NCBI GenBank assembly: GCA_947579605.1
Contig: OX388313.1
Coordinates: 3,844,001 to 3,908,000 of the forward strand
Direction: 5' to 3'
From: Athripsodes cinereus
Taxonomy: Eukaryota; Arthropoda; Insecta; Trichoptera; Leptoceridae
DNA: 64,000 nt
Shown here: positions 1 to 11,164 of the stretch, piece after piece
Layout: each line of letters begins with the position of its first letter
How positions within the stretch are numbered: the stretch's first letter is position 1
Translations under genes and position numbers: made by a program
Notes under the pieces: generated by a model
Told to the model about the DNA's origin: nothing
Databases searched by the model: none
What the model saw: only the letters and a program-made list of their open reading frames with translations

Positions 1-48
1 GTAAATGGCAAATGTATATGGTAAAACAACGTTTGCCGAGTCAGATAG
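1..48 (+). mobile_element. Helitron-like 3' end, cut by window edge
   Basis: The first 48 bases match the 3' end of the element at 4663-5133: a short repeat of GGCAAATGTATATGG, then AAAACAACGTTTGCC and a terminal tetranucleotide followed by T. The end here reads ATAG instead of the usual CTAG, so this copy is mutated. The rest of the element lies outside the window. Confidence 0.55.
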
Positions 49-654
49 TAAAACTATATTATTCAATAAGCAACTTTTATTATTCAAGAACAAAATGCAC
101 TTTTAAACTCAATTTATTTCACCGAGTCAACTCATGAATAAGCAAGCGAATAAATTTCACATAATATTTTTATAATATAAACAAAATGAGCGAGCGAGCA
201 AATCTGCACTGCTGTACCTACAACATGAAGTTAGTCGTAAGTGATATTGTTCCATGTCATGCGACCATTATTAGTGTCTACAGAGTAGTACAAAACGGTC
301 TACAGAGTGTGCACCGCATGATGTGTGTGTGACGTATGGTCACATTAATTTATTGTCATACAATGTGTATGTATGTAATATGTGCCTACTGATATATTTT
401 ATTGCCATACAAACATTCTAACGATACATTCAGACTGTGAATTTACGTCTTTTCGATTTACGCTAGCGTTGATGAGTACCTACAATAATCATTTCTTCAG
501 TGATGCTCGAATTCCAAATATTAAGATGAATATGAGAAGTAAAATAAGAAAAATCACTACATAAACCAAAAAACAAAAAAAAAACACAATCCACACACCA
601 ACACTCACAACAGGACTGGGAAAGCGGAGATTGTTATAAAACTATAAGAAGGGG
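49..654. other. no recognisable feature
   Basis: AT-rich sequence with a 60-codon chance frame at 382-564 that shows no recognisable domain. I see no repeat with another copy in the window and no RNA gene. Confidence 0.5.
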
Positions 655-890
655 TTAACGAGCGGATGCTGAGTTAGAAGGCACTAAATATTTATTGATG
701 GAGTATTTGAACCCATTGATGGATTGAGATATTTTTTGAGGAGAAGGGAGATTATTCCAGCAAGAAGTACTACATACTGAGAAAAATTGAGAGCCTTTAT
801 AATCAATATTGTCGTACGAGTATACGTAAAGTTTTACAAAAATCCGCCTTTTACAACAACATACAATAAGTTTGGGAGACTTCACGGGAT
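655..890 (-). mobile_element. LINE reverse transcriptase C-terminal fragment
   Basis: The minus strand keeps an open frame of 76 codons with the pattern GSQFFSVCSTSCWNNLP followed by a short amphipathic tail. The 'FSV..p..WN.LP' signature is typical of the region just after the reverse transcriptase domain of CR1/Jockey-like LINEs. No catalytic motif is present, so this is a dead 5'-truncated copy. Which clade it belongs to cannot be settled from this stretch. Confidence 0.6.
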
Positions 891-949
891 ATTATTTATT
901 TTTTAATACCAATTTTCAATATCAATACCAGTATTTAAATATATTTTAT

Positions 950-1166
950 ACAAGCGGCCCGCGCCGGCTTCACACGGGTAGATAGGTATTTAAAAAATAA
1001 TTTAGTTTTAGTAAGGATCCCTACTTTATGAAAATAAAATATAGAGTATGTCACCCGGGGATAGTTTAGTTTCCCAATAGTGAAAGAATTTTTCAAATCG
1101 GTTCAGTAGTTTCGGAGCCTATTCAATGCAAACAATCAAATCTTTCCTCTTTATAATAATAGTATT
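950..1166 (-). mobile_element. Helitron-like non-autonomous element
   Basis: Read on the minus strand it starts near TATTATTATAAAGAGGAAAG, runs through CCGAAACTACTGAACCGATT and TTCTTTCACTATTGGGAAAC, and ends in a CCCGTGTGAAGCCGGC hairpin. The copy at 23547-23739 has the same order of blocks. A GC hairpin close to the 3' end and no inverted terminal repeats are Helitron traits. No Rep/Hel protein is encoded. Confidence 0.6.
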
Positions 1167-2034
1167 GATAATAATTTCTTCCTTATCCGGATGTGAGGTG
1201 AGAGTCTACAATATATGTTTTTCACCCCGACAAACAAAGTTGTAGTGTGCCTCATTATTATGGCGATAAAATTAACTTATGTGTTAAATAAATCAATTTA
1301 AGGATTATTTTTATTGTTTAAACTGCCACAGATTACGATAATAATTAAACAAAACCCACTGAGTCGTTAATCAAGACAATAGCACCTACATTTATATATA
1401 CACAAGTTAAGTAATATTTATCTGAAAAAAATAACATAAAAGTGACACATGTACCAACATCGGATAAGTAATAATACATTAAAATGTTATTTTCAGTTGC
1501 AACTCTTTCTCTAATAATTACATTTTAAATTAGACTTTAGAGAATATTTTGTTACTTTTGTGCATATGTAAATAAATTTGTGAAAGTGAAATGGAGTAAA
1601 ACTTTCACCTTATGTTATCTCCTGTGTAAAATCAAATGATTTTTCATTCGTGGAATGCATGTTGCTCATCCATTTCGGATGAAAATTACATCATTCATAA
1701 TATGCAATACTCCTCGCATACAGGATTTGATGATGTGTTGGACATTGTGTGAAATGATCCTTATGAAACAGAATTAAATTTATACCTACTTGATTTAATC
1801 TTTTACATATGATGATTACGTGTACTGGGGTGGTTTACATACCTGAAACAAATGAAAATTTTAATTGAGAAATCATAAATCTATTTGTTCTTGATTCTTT
1901 GTATATCATAATATATTTTTATGCAGACAAGTTTTTACCATCATCACTTTCTTACTTAGAACTATTTAAACACTGATTTTCTATGAAGTTCCCAATAATG
2001 AATTGGTTTCTTACTCTTTTCCGTAAGTTGTTAA
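1167..2034. other. mostly unannotated AT-rich sequence
   Basis: No coding signal. The only structured part is a 130-bp repeat at 1583-1715 listed separately. The remainder contains A/T runs and short chance frames. Confidence 0.5.
1583..1715 (+). repeat. two-copy dispersed repeat (with 48960-49085)
   Basis: Shared blocks in the same order at both sites: GTGAAATGGAGT, AACTTTCACCT, GTAAAATCA, TTTTCATTC (TTTCATTC at 48960), AATGCATGTTGC and CATTTCGGATGAAA. The inner part is partly self-complementary around AATGCATG. It carries no frame of note. The second copy directly follows a LINE-A fragment, so this may be an interior part of a larger element. Confidence 0.6.
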
Positions 2035-2290
2035 GTGGGTACTAACGCACACATAATCAATACATATAAATACAATGCACTAAACAAACATATAGGTATG
2101 TAAAACCCAGATCCAGGCACCGACTCTACCACATCAGTGTTAGGGTCGGAGATGTCCCGGCTGACGTAACAGATCTAAAATGATTTAAAAAAAAGTCATT
2201 CTTCATTTTGCCTGACCAGGAATCGGATCCGGGACCATGTCGCCAAAGGCAAGAAAGTTACCTCCGCGCCACTCCGGCCGTCAGGCAGAG
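2035..2290 (-). mobile_element. tRNA-derived SINE, family T2
   Basis: The minus strand reads as a tRNA-like head with a GC-rich 5' part (2265-2285), a B-box-like stretch around 2215-2230 (GGATCCGATTCC, degenerate) and a body containing AAAATGAAGAATGAC and the CCAGATCCAGGC block. Homologous copies lie at 20160-20285, 39008-39245 and 45290-45475. It is not a tRNA gene because the fold is broken and the copies share a non-tRNA body. Confidence 0.7.
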
Positions 2291-2817
2291 GTATATGATT
2301 TATAAATACTAGATATGAAAATGTAAAAGACATTATTTCTATTCGTATTTCAGTCTTATGATTACTCTTAGTACAAGTAATAATTGTGTTATAGTTAGAT
2401 AATGTCCTGTTGTTGTTGTTCTTTAGTTGGATCATTAGACAAAAGCTCAGAGTCACATTAACTTCAGCTTAATGGTTGGTCTTCTCTAAACAACAAAAGA
2501 TCTCTTTACACAATACGCAAAATGCATCGCCGACTTAAAGATGATTATATAATTATGTGAATAGTAGATTACAACTTACAATCCATCGGATTGCTCTGAA
2601 ACGAGTTTAGATTTTCTTCTCCATTCCTCCCTTTTTCTGCTAATCTCTTTCATTCTACGCATGTGCCACAGTTTACAAATATCCTTCCTCACTTGATTGA
2701 TGATAAATCGGAGATTATGTTGAGATTTTTGCATTTTTTTTAACTACGCCTTTAAGCGATATCTCAGAGATCTTAGTGTAGTGTAAAAGAAATTAAAGGA
2801 CTATGTCCAGAAATTAA

Positions 2818-3955
2818 CCCTCCAATTCCCATGCCTTACCTAATCATAATATTCCTATGAAATTTTGTATACGGGGTCTATATGGAGACCAATGTAATGG
2901 ACGATCGACAAAAAATGATAATTTTTTGTAGTTTTTTTATGGGGGAGGTGGCACCTGAGGGTGACATTGGGCACTGTAGATACCAAATTATACAAAAACA
3001 TAAACAAACATATTTTTGTTTGATTTTATTAGCGAATACAATGTAGTAATCACGAAACATTTTTAAAATAATTAGTTATAGTAATTATGTACTACACCAC
3101 ATAAATTTATGTAGTGTAGTACATTATTACTAGAAATAAATATTTTAAAAACATATTTTTATAAGGCAAAATTAGATTTTTAATTGAAGAAAACGATTTT
3201 TTCCACATAGATGTGTTTGATATTATATAAATTTTACAGGGATAAGGCTCAAAATCGACGAGATACTCGAAACGAGTAGCCGCTGCCCATATCTTGTAAC
3301 TAAATCTTAAAGGTTTTTGCTTTATGTGCTGATTTCCCCATAATGCCCATAATATGGTACCATTGATTCATCTATTGATATGTGGCTTGAAGCAACAGAA
3401 ACAAAGTTATTTCAGAATTTTTTGTTCAAGTATTCAAAATACACTTTCAGCTTACCAAAAGAACCATTTTTGGGCACAAGGCCTAATAAAATTAACAAGA
3501 AACAAGAATTAATACAATGCAAATAAATGGTTCTTAAATTTGTTCAATGATGTACCTGTCATGCCCAATGTCACCTGGAGGTGATATTGCAGTTTTAAAT
3601 AGCTATAAATCGAATATTTAAATGAAATCATGATTAAAAATTTGTGAAAATTCTAAATTGATCCTTTATAAATCTGTTTTTGAAAAAATATTTCATGAAA
3701 ATAACTATTTAGACATTTGTTATTGATGTTTATTTCGGAACGTAACACTAACACCAATATTCCCGCCAAGAGCTGACAAAAAATGACAAAATACGTAAGT
3801 TTAGTGTTGCCAGTCGTAAAAAAATATACACATTTGGATTGTTAAACCATTGTACAAAAATATAATACCAAAATAAAAATAATAATAAAATTCCACATAT
3901 TTTTAATATTTTTTTGAAATCGCAGCACCTGTAGGTGACGTTGGGAACTGGAGGG
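2818..3955. mobile_element. piggyBac-like non-autonomous element
   Basis: It is flanked by TTAA at 2814-2817 and 3956-3959. The ends are CCCTCCAATTCCCA on the left and, on the other strand, CCCTCCAGTTCCCA on the right, a 14-bp inverted repeat with one mismatch. CCCT next to TTAA is the piggyBac hallmark. A motif like CACCTGNAGGTGACRTTGGG occurs near the right end (3927), near 2953, and inverted at 3564, which suggests subterminal transposase sites. No transposase frame survives in its 1138 bp, so it depends on an autonomous relative. Confidence 0.75.
3080..3127. repeat. perfect-style palindrome inside the piggyBac-like element
   Basis: GTACTACACCACATAAA is followed immediately by its near-complement TTTATGTAGTGTAGTAC, with further complementary TAGTAAT/ATTACTA outside. 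The strands could fold into a hairpin of about 24 bp with almost no loop. Confidence 0.7.
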
Positions 3956-3959
3956 TTAA

Positions 3960-4662
3960 GGTAAAAACAGGAGCTAAATTAATTCCTAATAAAACATCAT
4001 CTCATATAAAAAGGGGATCTCCTGGTGCATTTGGACTCTGGATTTCTGTTAATGTCCAAAAGGCTTGGATAATTCAATAAAAATAATATCTTCAATGCAT
4101 AAAAAGAATATTGAATGAAATACAAATAAATTATGCGGATTTCTCAGTTTCAATGTTCTACTAGGGCCTATGTGGTTTTGTAACTAAATTCCAAATGTGT
4201 CCTTTTAAGGCAACATTCTTCATTTAAAAACCAGAGAAATATTTTTTCACCCTTTCAGTAAATTTTTTCATCCAAAACAAACCTGTGCCAATTGAATAAT
4301 CACGTTTTCACAATCTGAGGATTGTAAAAATTGGTTCTCGATTTAGCATGTATAAATTAAATTTATATTTTAAAATTTGTGAATCTTGCGAATTATATTT
4401 TAAATTAAATTCGACAAAAAAGTAAAGGTGCTGAAACTCGATTTTTTTACTAGATAATTCTACATTTCTTAGAAATGTTCTGTACATTAAACATATTTTT
4501 TACCATTTTTTGTACATTTTTTTCACATTATTTCAACACAGCACTGTGGTGTTTTCTTTCAGCAAACATTTACATTACCCAACATAAACCTACCATCTAC
4601 AAATATAATGTATAGATACAAAATATCTATACCTAGTCAATACAACATCTAATTTATAAAAT
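3960..4662. other. no recognisable feature
   Basis: AT-rich DNA between the piggyBac-like element and a Helitron. No frame, RNA gene or repeat shared with the rest of the window was seen. Confidence 0.45.
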
Positions 4663-5133
4663 TCTCGTGTCACAGTGTTTGTCATCATACTCCTCCAAAA
4701 CGGCAGGACCGATTTTAATTAAATTTTGTGTCTTATCGGGTAGGTCTGAGAATCGACCAACATCTATTTTCGTACCCCTAAAAGTAAAGGGTGGTCCACT
4801 CCGATTTTTTTTTTGATTTTTTGAACAAAATTTTTATATATTTTTTTTTTTATTTATTTATTTATTTTATTCTTCACTGTACATTGTTAACAATAATACA
4901 AATTTACATAGAAAATATCATTTATACAATTCAATGTACAGAGGGCGAGTTTATCGCTAAAATGCGATGTCTTCCAACTAACCCGGATGGTGAGGAATTA
5001 AAAATACATACAGCCCTAAATTCTCATCCTTCTACTATCAACATCTATTTTTTAATAGCGAAATTAGTATATGGCAAATGTATATGGCATAATGTATAAA
5101 ATATGGCAAAACAACGTTTGCCGGGTCAGCTAG
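4663..5133 (+). mobile_element. Helitron-like element split by a LINE tail
   Basis: It starts with TCTCGTGTCACAGTG after a T, and ends with CAACGTTTGCCGGGTCAGCTAG followed by T at 5134. TC start, CTAG end, a GC-rich hairpin-like block just inside the end and no target duplication are Helitron hallmarks. A LINE tail (about 4838-4985) interrupts it: CTAACCCGG at 4978-4986 marks the insertion's edge. The same 3' end recurs at 1-48. Confidence 0.7.
4838..4985 (-). mobile_element. LINE 3' UTR fragment, family R, inserted in the Helitron
   Basis: The plus strand begins with an oligo-(TTTA) tract and contains CTGTACATTGTTAACAATAA, then CAGAGGGCGAGTTTATCGCT and GATGTCTTCCAACTAACCC. On the minus strand this is a short 3' UTR followed by a (TAAA)n tail, the form left by 5'-truncated LINEs. 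Related copies: 9365-9505, 23935-24075, 49508-49645, 56575-56670 and 63448-63520. Confidence 0.65.
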
Positions 5134-5389
5134 TATTCTATATATAAGTATGCCGATGTATTATTATTGATAAAAGCAATAAAGTAACACATAACATACA
5201 TGATATAACATAACATAGAACCTAAAGGATCTCATTCACATTGTTTGCAGAACACTTTCGCTACGCAATAAGAGCATTGTATACAATAGGAGTATTGCCT
5301 TCCACGCAGTATTAATATTATTATTATTATCGCACAGGCGAACTTATTCATACAGTTGTGCTGTTTTTAAGGATAAATTTAACTACTAT

Positions 5390-5485
5390 GTGTCACAATT
5401 TTGCTGGGAGTTTCAGGTGATGGACGCGGTATACGGTGCCCTTGAGGTCATGTTATGAGTAAACGGCGTTTTAACAATAAATAAT
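5390..5485 (+). mobile_element. LINE 3' fragment (ALEV-type tail)
   Basis: GGTGCCCTTGAGGTCATG, then GTAAACGGCGTTTTAAC, matches in reverse orientation the block at 24125-24215 and resembles the GCGCCCTTGAGACGG and TTAAACGGCGTC blocks that end the LINE copies at 10590 and 11165. It is therefore the last codons plus 3' UTR of a related LINE. Confidence 0.5.
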
Positions 5486-5489
5486 TTGT

Positions 5490-6550
5490 GTAAAACTATG
5501 TTAAATTTTTATTATTGTTCGCGTCAATATCAAAAGATTTCACACGGAGGTTTTGGCCGGCCAACCCTTTAGGCTGCCCACTATGGCGCCTCCGTTGTGG
5601 ACAAGATTTGTTTAGTGTAGAATTTCGGATAAATGGAAGTCCTCAGACTTCTGCGCTATCCGGGTGGTCGGTGGGTCCTTCAATATTGTTCGCGTATTTC
5701 TATAGGCAAAAGACCTGTGTTTGTTAAATATAAATTCATCAAACCTCGTCTCAATTTAGAGGGTAAAAGAGCTAAGTAATTACAAGACATTGTACATTTT
5801 TTTCAATGCATGTTTAAATTAAATTTATTAATTTATTTGTTTATTCTTTACTGACCTTAAAACAAACAGCCATCACAGATAATGACAAAAATGCAATACT
5901 CCATCTTCACGACACAAGCATATACCTTACCTGTATGTGCTAAAAGTGTTTTTAACTCTTAAAAAAAGATATCAGAACGTTAGAAATCGAATTACAAATG
6001 GTTTGCAAATGGGTACCAAATTGTTTTAAGTAGAGTAGGTAAGCTTGTTTCTTCTCTGTACTCCCAAAAAAAATTCCGTGAATCTAACTTTTTCGAAAAT
6101 TCAATAAAAGGCCATGTAAATCATCACAAAATATAAAGCATCTGAAATCTTGAATTCACCCACAGTGAAATAAATCTATCTCACTTATTTTAGAGGCATT
6201 AACTAAGCTAGACATTGTTAAATTAAATATTTAAACTTGTTTCAAGTTTAAATATTTTATTAAAAAAATTAATAACTCTACTCATCAATGAGAGGATTGC
6301 TTGTATGTTTATTTCATGGAGTTAGTTCACTAACTAATGAACTCATGAAAGATGAGGTACTCAGTTAACAAATTATAGTTTGCCTGTATTTGACTGTTTA
6401 AATGTACGGAAGATTGAGTGTTTCACACCTGAAAACTACTAAAGAGCTTAATAAAGGTCCTACTTGAAATGACTTCGGTTAATTTGGGTTGCCTTTTGTA
6501 TTAGCATCAACTATATAACCATAATAACATAGGAGGAACATTGAAAAAGA
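5490..6550. other. no recognisable feature
   Basis: A GC-richer patch at 5540-5690 with an open 70-codon frame shows no known motif. The rest is AT-rich with nothing identifiable. Confidence 0.4.
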
Positions 6551-6552
6551 AA

Positions 6553-6797
6553 ACCTATACCATCCCGGCATCTCCCACAAGTAGTAGAGTAGCCAGCGGT
6601 CCAACTGCTTGTAATAAAAGTGCGTGTTGTTCTTTCTGTTCCGATTAAAGTTAAGACATTCAAACTAGATGGAGTTGTCATCACTAAATTGAAGAATTTA
6701 AACGTCGTATAAGTTATTTACAAACTCCGCCTTCTACGAGATACTCAAAAACTTACAGAAAGAGTGCGATGGTAGTTTTTACCGGAGACTTCATGGA
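6553..6797 (-). repeat. Rep-A repeat, diverged full-length copy
   Basis: The 3' end on the minus strand (CTACTTGTGGGAGATGCC then GGGATGGTATAG) and the 5' part (TCTCCGGTAAAAACT, GTAAGTTTTTGAGTATC) match the Rep-A consensus best seen at 9530-9771 and 18167-18412. It is one of the older copies, with many substitutions. Confidence 0.6.
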
Positions 6798-6799
6798 TT

Positions 6800-7810
6800 T
6801 CCCAGAATAATAAAAAAAAATAGCAAAAATACTAGATCCAAACAAAAATTAAATTTGAAAATTAAAAAATATCGACTGCCTGTTCTTGGAGGAAGTTCAT
6901 TATGAAAAGGAATTAAATTTAAAGAATACATATTTTAGTAAATACATCGATGACTTTACAACTACACTTTTGCCTGAAGATGAAAGTGGACGCATTCAAA
7001 ATCTGGCTCGCAAATCAAAAGTCACGTTACTTACTGAATATTTTGTTTGATTTAACAATATTTGAAATTTTACCCACGAAACAATCAAATAAGACTTATA
7101 AATTTAAGTTCCGTGTGTTGAATTTACGTATGGAATCTCAACCAATGACTGCCTACATACATATTATAATGATAACTTAAAAATAATTTTTGACTTATTA
7201 AAGATGCAATTAACTCGCGTTATAATACACCGCCACGTTGGTAATGGATATTTTAAACACATATTCAAAAACATATTTATTAGGTGGAAAAAATTATCGA
7301 ATTTAAAATAATTTTGGGTTTTGTTCATATCAAAGTTTCCGAATTCAAATGAATTATTATTTCAAATAACTTAGTCAATCCTTCATAATGTGTTTTTAAA
7401 ATAGTTATTTTAAAAATGGATTTAATAAGTCACAAAATTATTATTTTTAAAATTATCGAACACGTCATTTTTATACTTTGCGTATATTCTTATCAGCAAT
7501 ACCGGGTGCTGTATCTATTCATATTTCAGTAAAATTTAAGCTCACATTTTCACCACAGAAAAGCTCTCTGTAATGACCACTTTCTTGAGTAAATAAATAA
7601 TAAAAACGAAGTGAAATAAATGTACAATGAACACTATCGTGACGAAAGCGATGCATTTATAAATAGGAAACAGCACATAAATAGATAAGTAAATATAAAA
7701 GTAAATGCTAGGAGAACATTTTATATAAATTGGCATCATAGCCCTGAAATTCTGGCTGCTATTATACGGACAAAGTCCGAATAGGTAAATTTTTTATAAT
7801 TGTCTACTTT
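6800..7810. other. no recognisable feature
   Basis: AT-rich sequence. Frames at 6950-7180 and 7542-7739 have low-complexity composition and no recognisable domain, so I do not call them genes. Confidence 0.4.
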
Positions 7811-8330
7811 ATTTTACGGATAATGAAAAAGGAAACTGCAGCCGTAGCAGGTTGCTTAAGAGACGATATCTTGAGGAATAAAGACATGAGAACAGCCAGT
7901 AAGGTTCGCATCTACAAGATATGTGTACGCCCAATACTCACGTATGGCATAGAAACGAGGGCAGACACAACCAAAACCAAAAGCATGCTACGTGCAACAG
8001 AGATGCGAACTTTGCGAGCCATTGCCGGAAAAAATCTGCGAGACCGTGTGAGAAATACCATAATCCGGGAGATATGTGAGGTCCAGGATGTTGTTAGATG
8101 GGGAAGACAACGCCGAAGATTTTGGTATAAACACGTCCAGAGGATGGATAACACCATAATCCCAAATATTGTTCTACATGGACTACCTGATGGACGACGC
8201 CTACCAGGAAGACTCCTTAAACGATGGAAGGACAGCTGGGCCTCCACATCGTAAGAAGACCCTCCTGCATGAACAGATCTCTGGGTCTAATGAAAGATTA
8301 AGAAGAAGAAGAAGAAAAAGGAAACACTGT
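7811..8330 (+). mobile_element. RTE-type LINE 3' end with (AAG)n tail
   Basis: A 143-codon frame (7823-8254) contains KICVRPILTYGIETRADT, then LRAIAGKNLRDRVRN, VRWGRQRRRFWYKHVQRM and the closing LLKRWKDSWAS. This is the C-terminal region that follows the reverse transcriptase core in many arthropod RTE-like elements. After the stop a short UTR leads to an AAGAAGAAGAAG tail near 8310, typical of elements that end in microsatellites. The YxDD catalytic core is missing, so the copy is 5'-truncated. The frame has stayed open, suggesting a fairly young insertion. Confidence 0.8.
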
Positions 8331-8474
8331 TATTGATAACTTTATAGCATGTATCTAGGGAAGAAAGGAATTAAGGTAAATATACTCGTATTTCTGGGTG
8401 CTTTCACCATTATGAAACAGATGTTTACTTATTGATAGACTCGACGATTCTTTTGTTAAACTCTGTACTAATTT

Positions 8475-8606
8475 GTGGAAATGAAGACAAACTGTTTGAG
8501 TTTTATTATATTTATAAAAGGAACAATAACCTGGTTTCGACTTACAAAGTCATTGTCAAACTTTTAATAAATATAAATAAACTCTAACAGTTTGTGTTCA
8601 TTTCTA
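8475..8606 (-). mobile_element. foldback element with hammerhead-like core
   Basis: Arms 8475-8520 and 8561-8606 are inverted copies of one another at roughly 80-85 percent identity by eye. The centre on the minus strand reads TTGACAA, T, GACTT-TGT-AAGTC (5-bp stem), GAA, ACCAGGT, T. This is the same order of parts as in the other foldback elements here. The hammerhead consensus G8 position is A, so an active ribozyme is unlikely in this copy. Confidence 0.6.
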
Positions 8607-8609
8607 TAA

Positions 8610-9364
8610 GTTACAATTTTAATATCTGATTGGGAATTTATTACACCAAAATTTTATATTAATTTGTAGTTGATGCTATAAATATTTTGTTTTCCATTGG
8701 TTGCTTATCCAGATTATTATTTTATCATTTTCCCTTTCCATTATCCGACCCACAATTGACCTCTAGATCGGGCCATCGTGCAGGTCTGAAGGGCCGGCTA
8801 GCCAAAACCGCATGTTACGAAAAATTCATGTTTATAAGAAACAACATGAATACGGAAATAGCAAATTAGTATACAAGTACAGGTCAACTCGTCATCTTTA
8901 ACTCTCTGTCCACCCCACAAGAAATTAAGGGAGAAAAGACAAATAGAATTAATTTAACTCAACCCGACATAAAACTACCAATGTTCGAATCCAAAATTAG
9001 ATCCGTGTGACTTCTTTTATTTTCTATTACCAGGTGAATTCAACATAGTGTCGATGTCTCCCATATTGTATATGGATCCAGTTGATATACGTTTAAATGC
9101 TGCATCAGCTGTGACTCGTCAGCGCTTTCAATTCAGGAAATGGACTCTAGACAAATTGATATTATGTACACAATAATATATCATTGCAATATAAATACTA
9201 CACATAATGTAAATGTGAGATGACATTTTATTTACATACTTTCTCTTTTCTTATTTAATTTACAACTCAGCAATGAGGCATGCCACATATAGAGAGAAGA
9301 AAATCTACATATTCATTACATTCAGTTGCAACGCTGGCTACCTCGATTGTGATGATATAAGGGT
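8610..9364. other. no clear feature
   Basis: No frame with a recognisable domain. A GC-richer patch at 8750-8815 has GGGCCGGCTAGCCAAAACCG. This weakly resembles the short CTGGGATCGC repeat family, but not enough to call it. Confidence 0.4.
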
Positions 9365-9505
9365 TAGTTGGAAGACATCGCATTTTAGCGATAAACTCGC
9401 CCTCTGTATAATGAATTGTTTAACTGATATTTTCTATGATAAATGTTTTAATTTGTATTATTGTTAACAATGTTTGTACAATAAAGAATAAAATAAATAA
9501 ATAAA
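9365..9505 (+). mobile_element. LINE 3' UTR fragment, family R
   Basis: GTTAGTTGGAAGACATCGCA, then TAGCGATAAACTCGCCCTCT, ATTGTTAACAATG and a terminal AAATAAATAAATAAA tail. This is the plus-strand version of the copy at 4838-4985. A clean A-rich tail marks the 3' end. Confidence 0.65.
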
Positions 9506-9529
9506 ATCTTATAGAAGAGTAAATATAAT

Positions 9530-9771
9530 CCGTGGAGCACCCGGTAAAGAGTTGGTCTCCCACTCTTCTCTGTAAGTTTTTGTGTGTCCTGTAAAAGGCA
9601 GGTGATTTAAAAAAATTGAGCCATTTACATATTTAATTCAGCGATGAGGTTTGCCATCCATTCTGAATGTCTTGATTTTATATTGGCATGGAGAGGACAC
9701 CTTGCATGTTTACTACATGCAGATGGTCTGCTGACTAACTCATTTGCGGGATATGCCGTAATGGTATAGTA
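9530..9771 (+). repeat. Rep-A repeat, near full-length reference copy
   Basis: It starts CGTGGAGCACCCGGTAAAGA, continues GGTCTCCCACTCTTCTC, GTCCTGTAAAAGGCAGGTG, CAGCGATGAGGTTTGCCA, CTGAATGTCTTGATTTTATA, a TGCATGTTTACTACATGCA hairpin, and ends GATATGCCGTAATGGTATAG. About 240 bp long with no coding capacity. More than fifteen copies occur in the window. The 3' end resembles the LINE-A tail. No clear A/B boxes were found, so calling it a SINE is inference. Confidence 0.75.
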
Positions 9772-10494
9772 AATATAAATTTTTCCATAGGTGTTCTATT
9801 AAAAAAATTTTTGAAGATCAAATTTTCAGTCGAATAAATTAAAGTTCGAATTTTGAAAACTTTTGATCCGTATTTATATGTTTTTTTTCTTACGTCATAC
9901 AAAGTTTAAAAGGTTAAGGGGTACGATAAGTTTGTGTTACACTAACGCTCTTATAATATTATATTTCGAGTACTTACTTCTATAAAGTTTACTTTGTCAT
10001 TGTTACAACACCCACGTGTTTTGTGACCCCTTAAAAGAACAATTTACGTATTTACTTACTTATAACGTCCGAACAACCCTTATGGAACATTAGCTTCCGA
10101 AATAATAGATATTTCTTAAGATCTTTGGCTGTGGATTGCTTGTAATCTTGTGCACTTAGCTCCTTAAGATTTTGGTTCATGTTATCTGAAATTCTTTGTT
10201 TTGATCTGTTTAACCCTAAATCACTCGGAAACGAGTGGATGGTCTTGAGAAGAATAGAATAGATCTGCTTAACGGTCTTGTGCTCTCAGAAAATGCACCC
10301 AATTAAACCCTATTTGCACAGCGAGCGATGCAAATGTTAGGCATAGATCTTTAGATTAGAATATCCAATGTTGAAATCAGACGCCGAACAAAAATTGTTG
10401 ACAAAGTGAATAAACCTTATTGCAAAACTAAAATGGAAATGGGCCTGCATGCGGTCTTGTGGGTAGGCAAAGATTTGATAAGTAGACACAGATT

Positions 10495-10583
10495 GTTGAC
10501 ACGAGAAGACAGCTTGCACGTTTATTACATGCAGCTGATCTGCTATCTACCCCACTTTTGGGATATGCAGTAATGATATAGAG
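10495..10583 (+). repeat. Rep-A repeat, 3' fragment
   Basis: GACAGCTTGCACGTTTATTA, a CATG hairpin, GATCTGCTATCTACCCCACT and GGATATGCAGTAATGATATAG. It matches the last 90 bp of Rep-A and abuts a LINE tail at 10590. Confidence 0.7.
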
Positions 10584-10589
10584 AGATAT

Positions 10590-10740
10590 TATATATCTAC
10601 CGGTGCCATTGAGAGATAGTCAGACTGTCACCAGCTTCAGAAGCAAATTGAAAACTGAACTCTTCACCGTCGCCCTTGAGACGGTCTAGGGACAGTTAAA
10701 ATGCGTCAAAATAAAATCATCCAAAATCATCATATCACTT
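10590..10740 (+). mobile_element. LINE 3' end, family L5
   Basis: It encodes LPVPLRDSQTVTSFRSKLKT-like residues and ends ALETV-stop, followed by GGGACAGTTAAAATGCGTC and an ATCATC-rich tail. The copy at 11165-11490 is longer and matches closely. It is a 5'-truncated insertion. Confidence 0.65.
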
Positions 10741-11164
10741 ATTGTATTTATATTATAATGTGTGCACCGCATAAACGTTCCCAAAGATGAACCGCCGCTG
10801 CTACTAAGTATGATAGGAATATAGTACGTGCATATTATAATCTCTTTAATAGTTCCGTCACGAAAGCATTGTTTGGTGTGTTAATGAACTTACTGCACAT
10901 ACGTCATTGTGATTTCGTAATGTCATCTGCAATAATTTCACTAAAACGATGTGTTTCAAACGTGTTTGTCTATATATTTGTTCATCCAGAAAATTCGTCC
11001 AGAATGGCAAAATTGGTGATCGAGTTTCGTAAGCAGTGCAATTGATGACTTAAATCAGCCTTGAGCCAATTCATTAGCATTGGGATGCTGTTCTCACTTT
11101 ATCGATTAGAATTTGCACATCTTAAAAAAAATGTCTAGTTGTTATTAATAATAATACCCTTTCA

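Noticed and set aside
4791..5099. 102-codon frame as a gene
   Set aside because: It spans a T-run, a LINE tail and a Helitron 3' end, so it is a chance frame across a nested insertion.
7912..8247. 111-codon minus-strand frame
   Set aside because: It is the antisense shadow of the RTE-type LINE frame on the plus strand.
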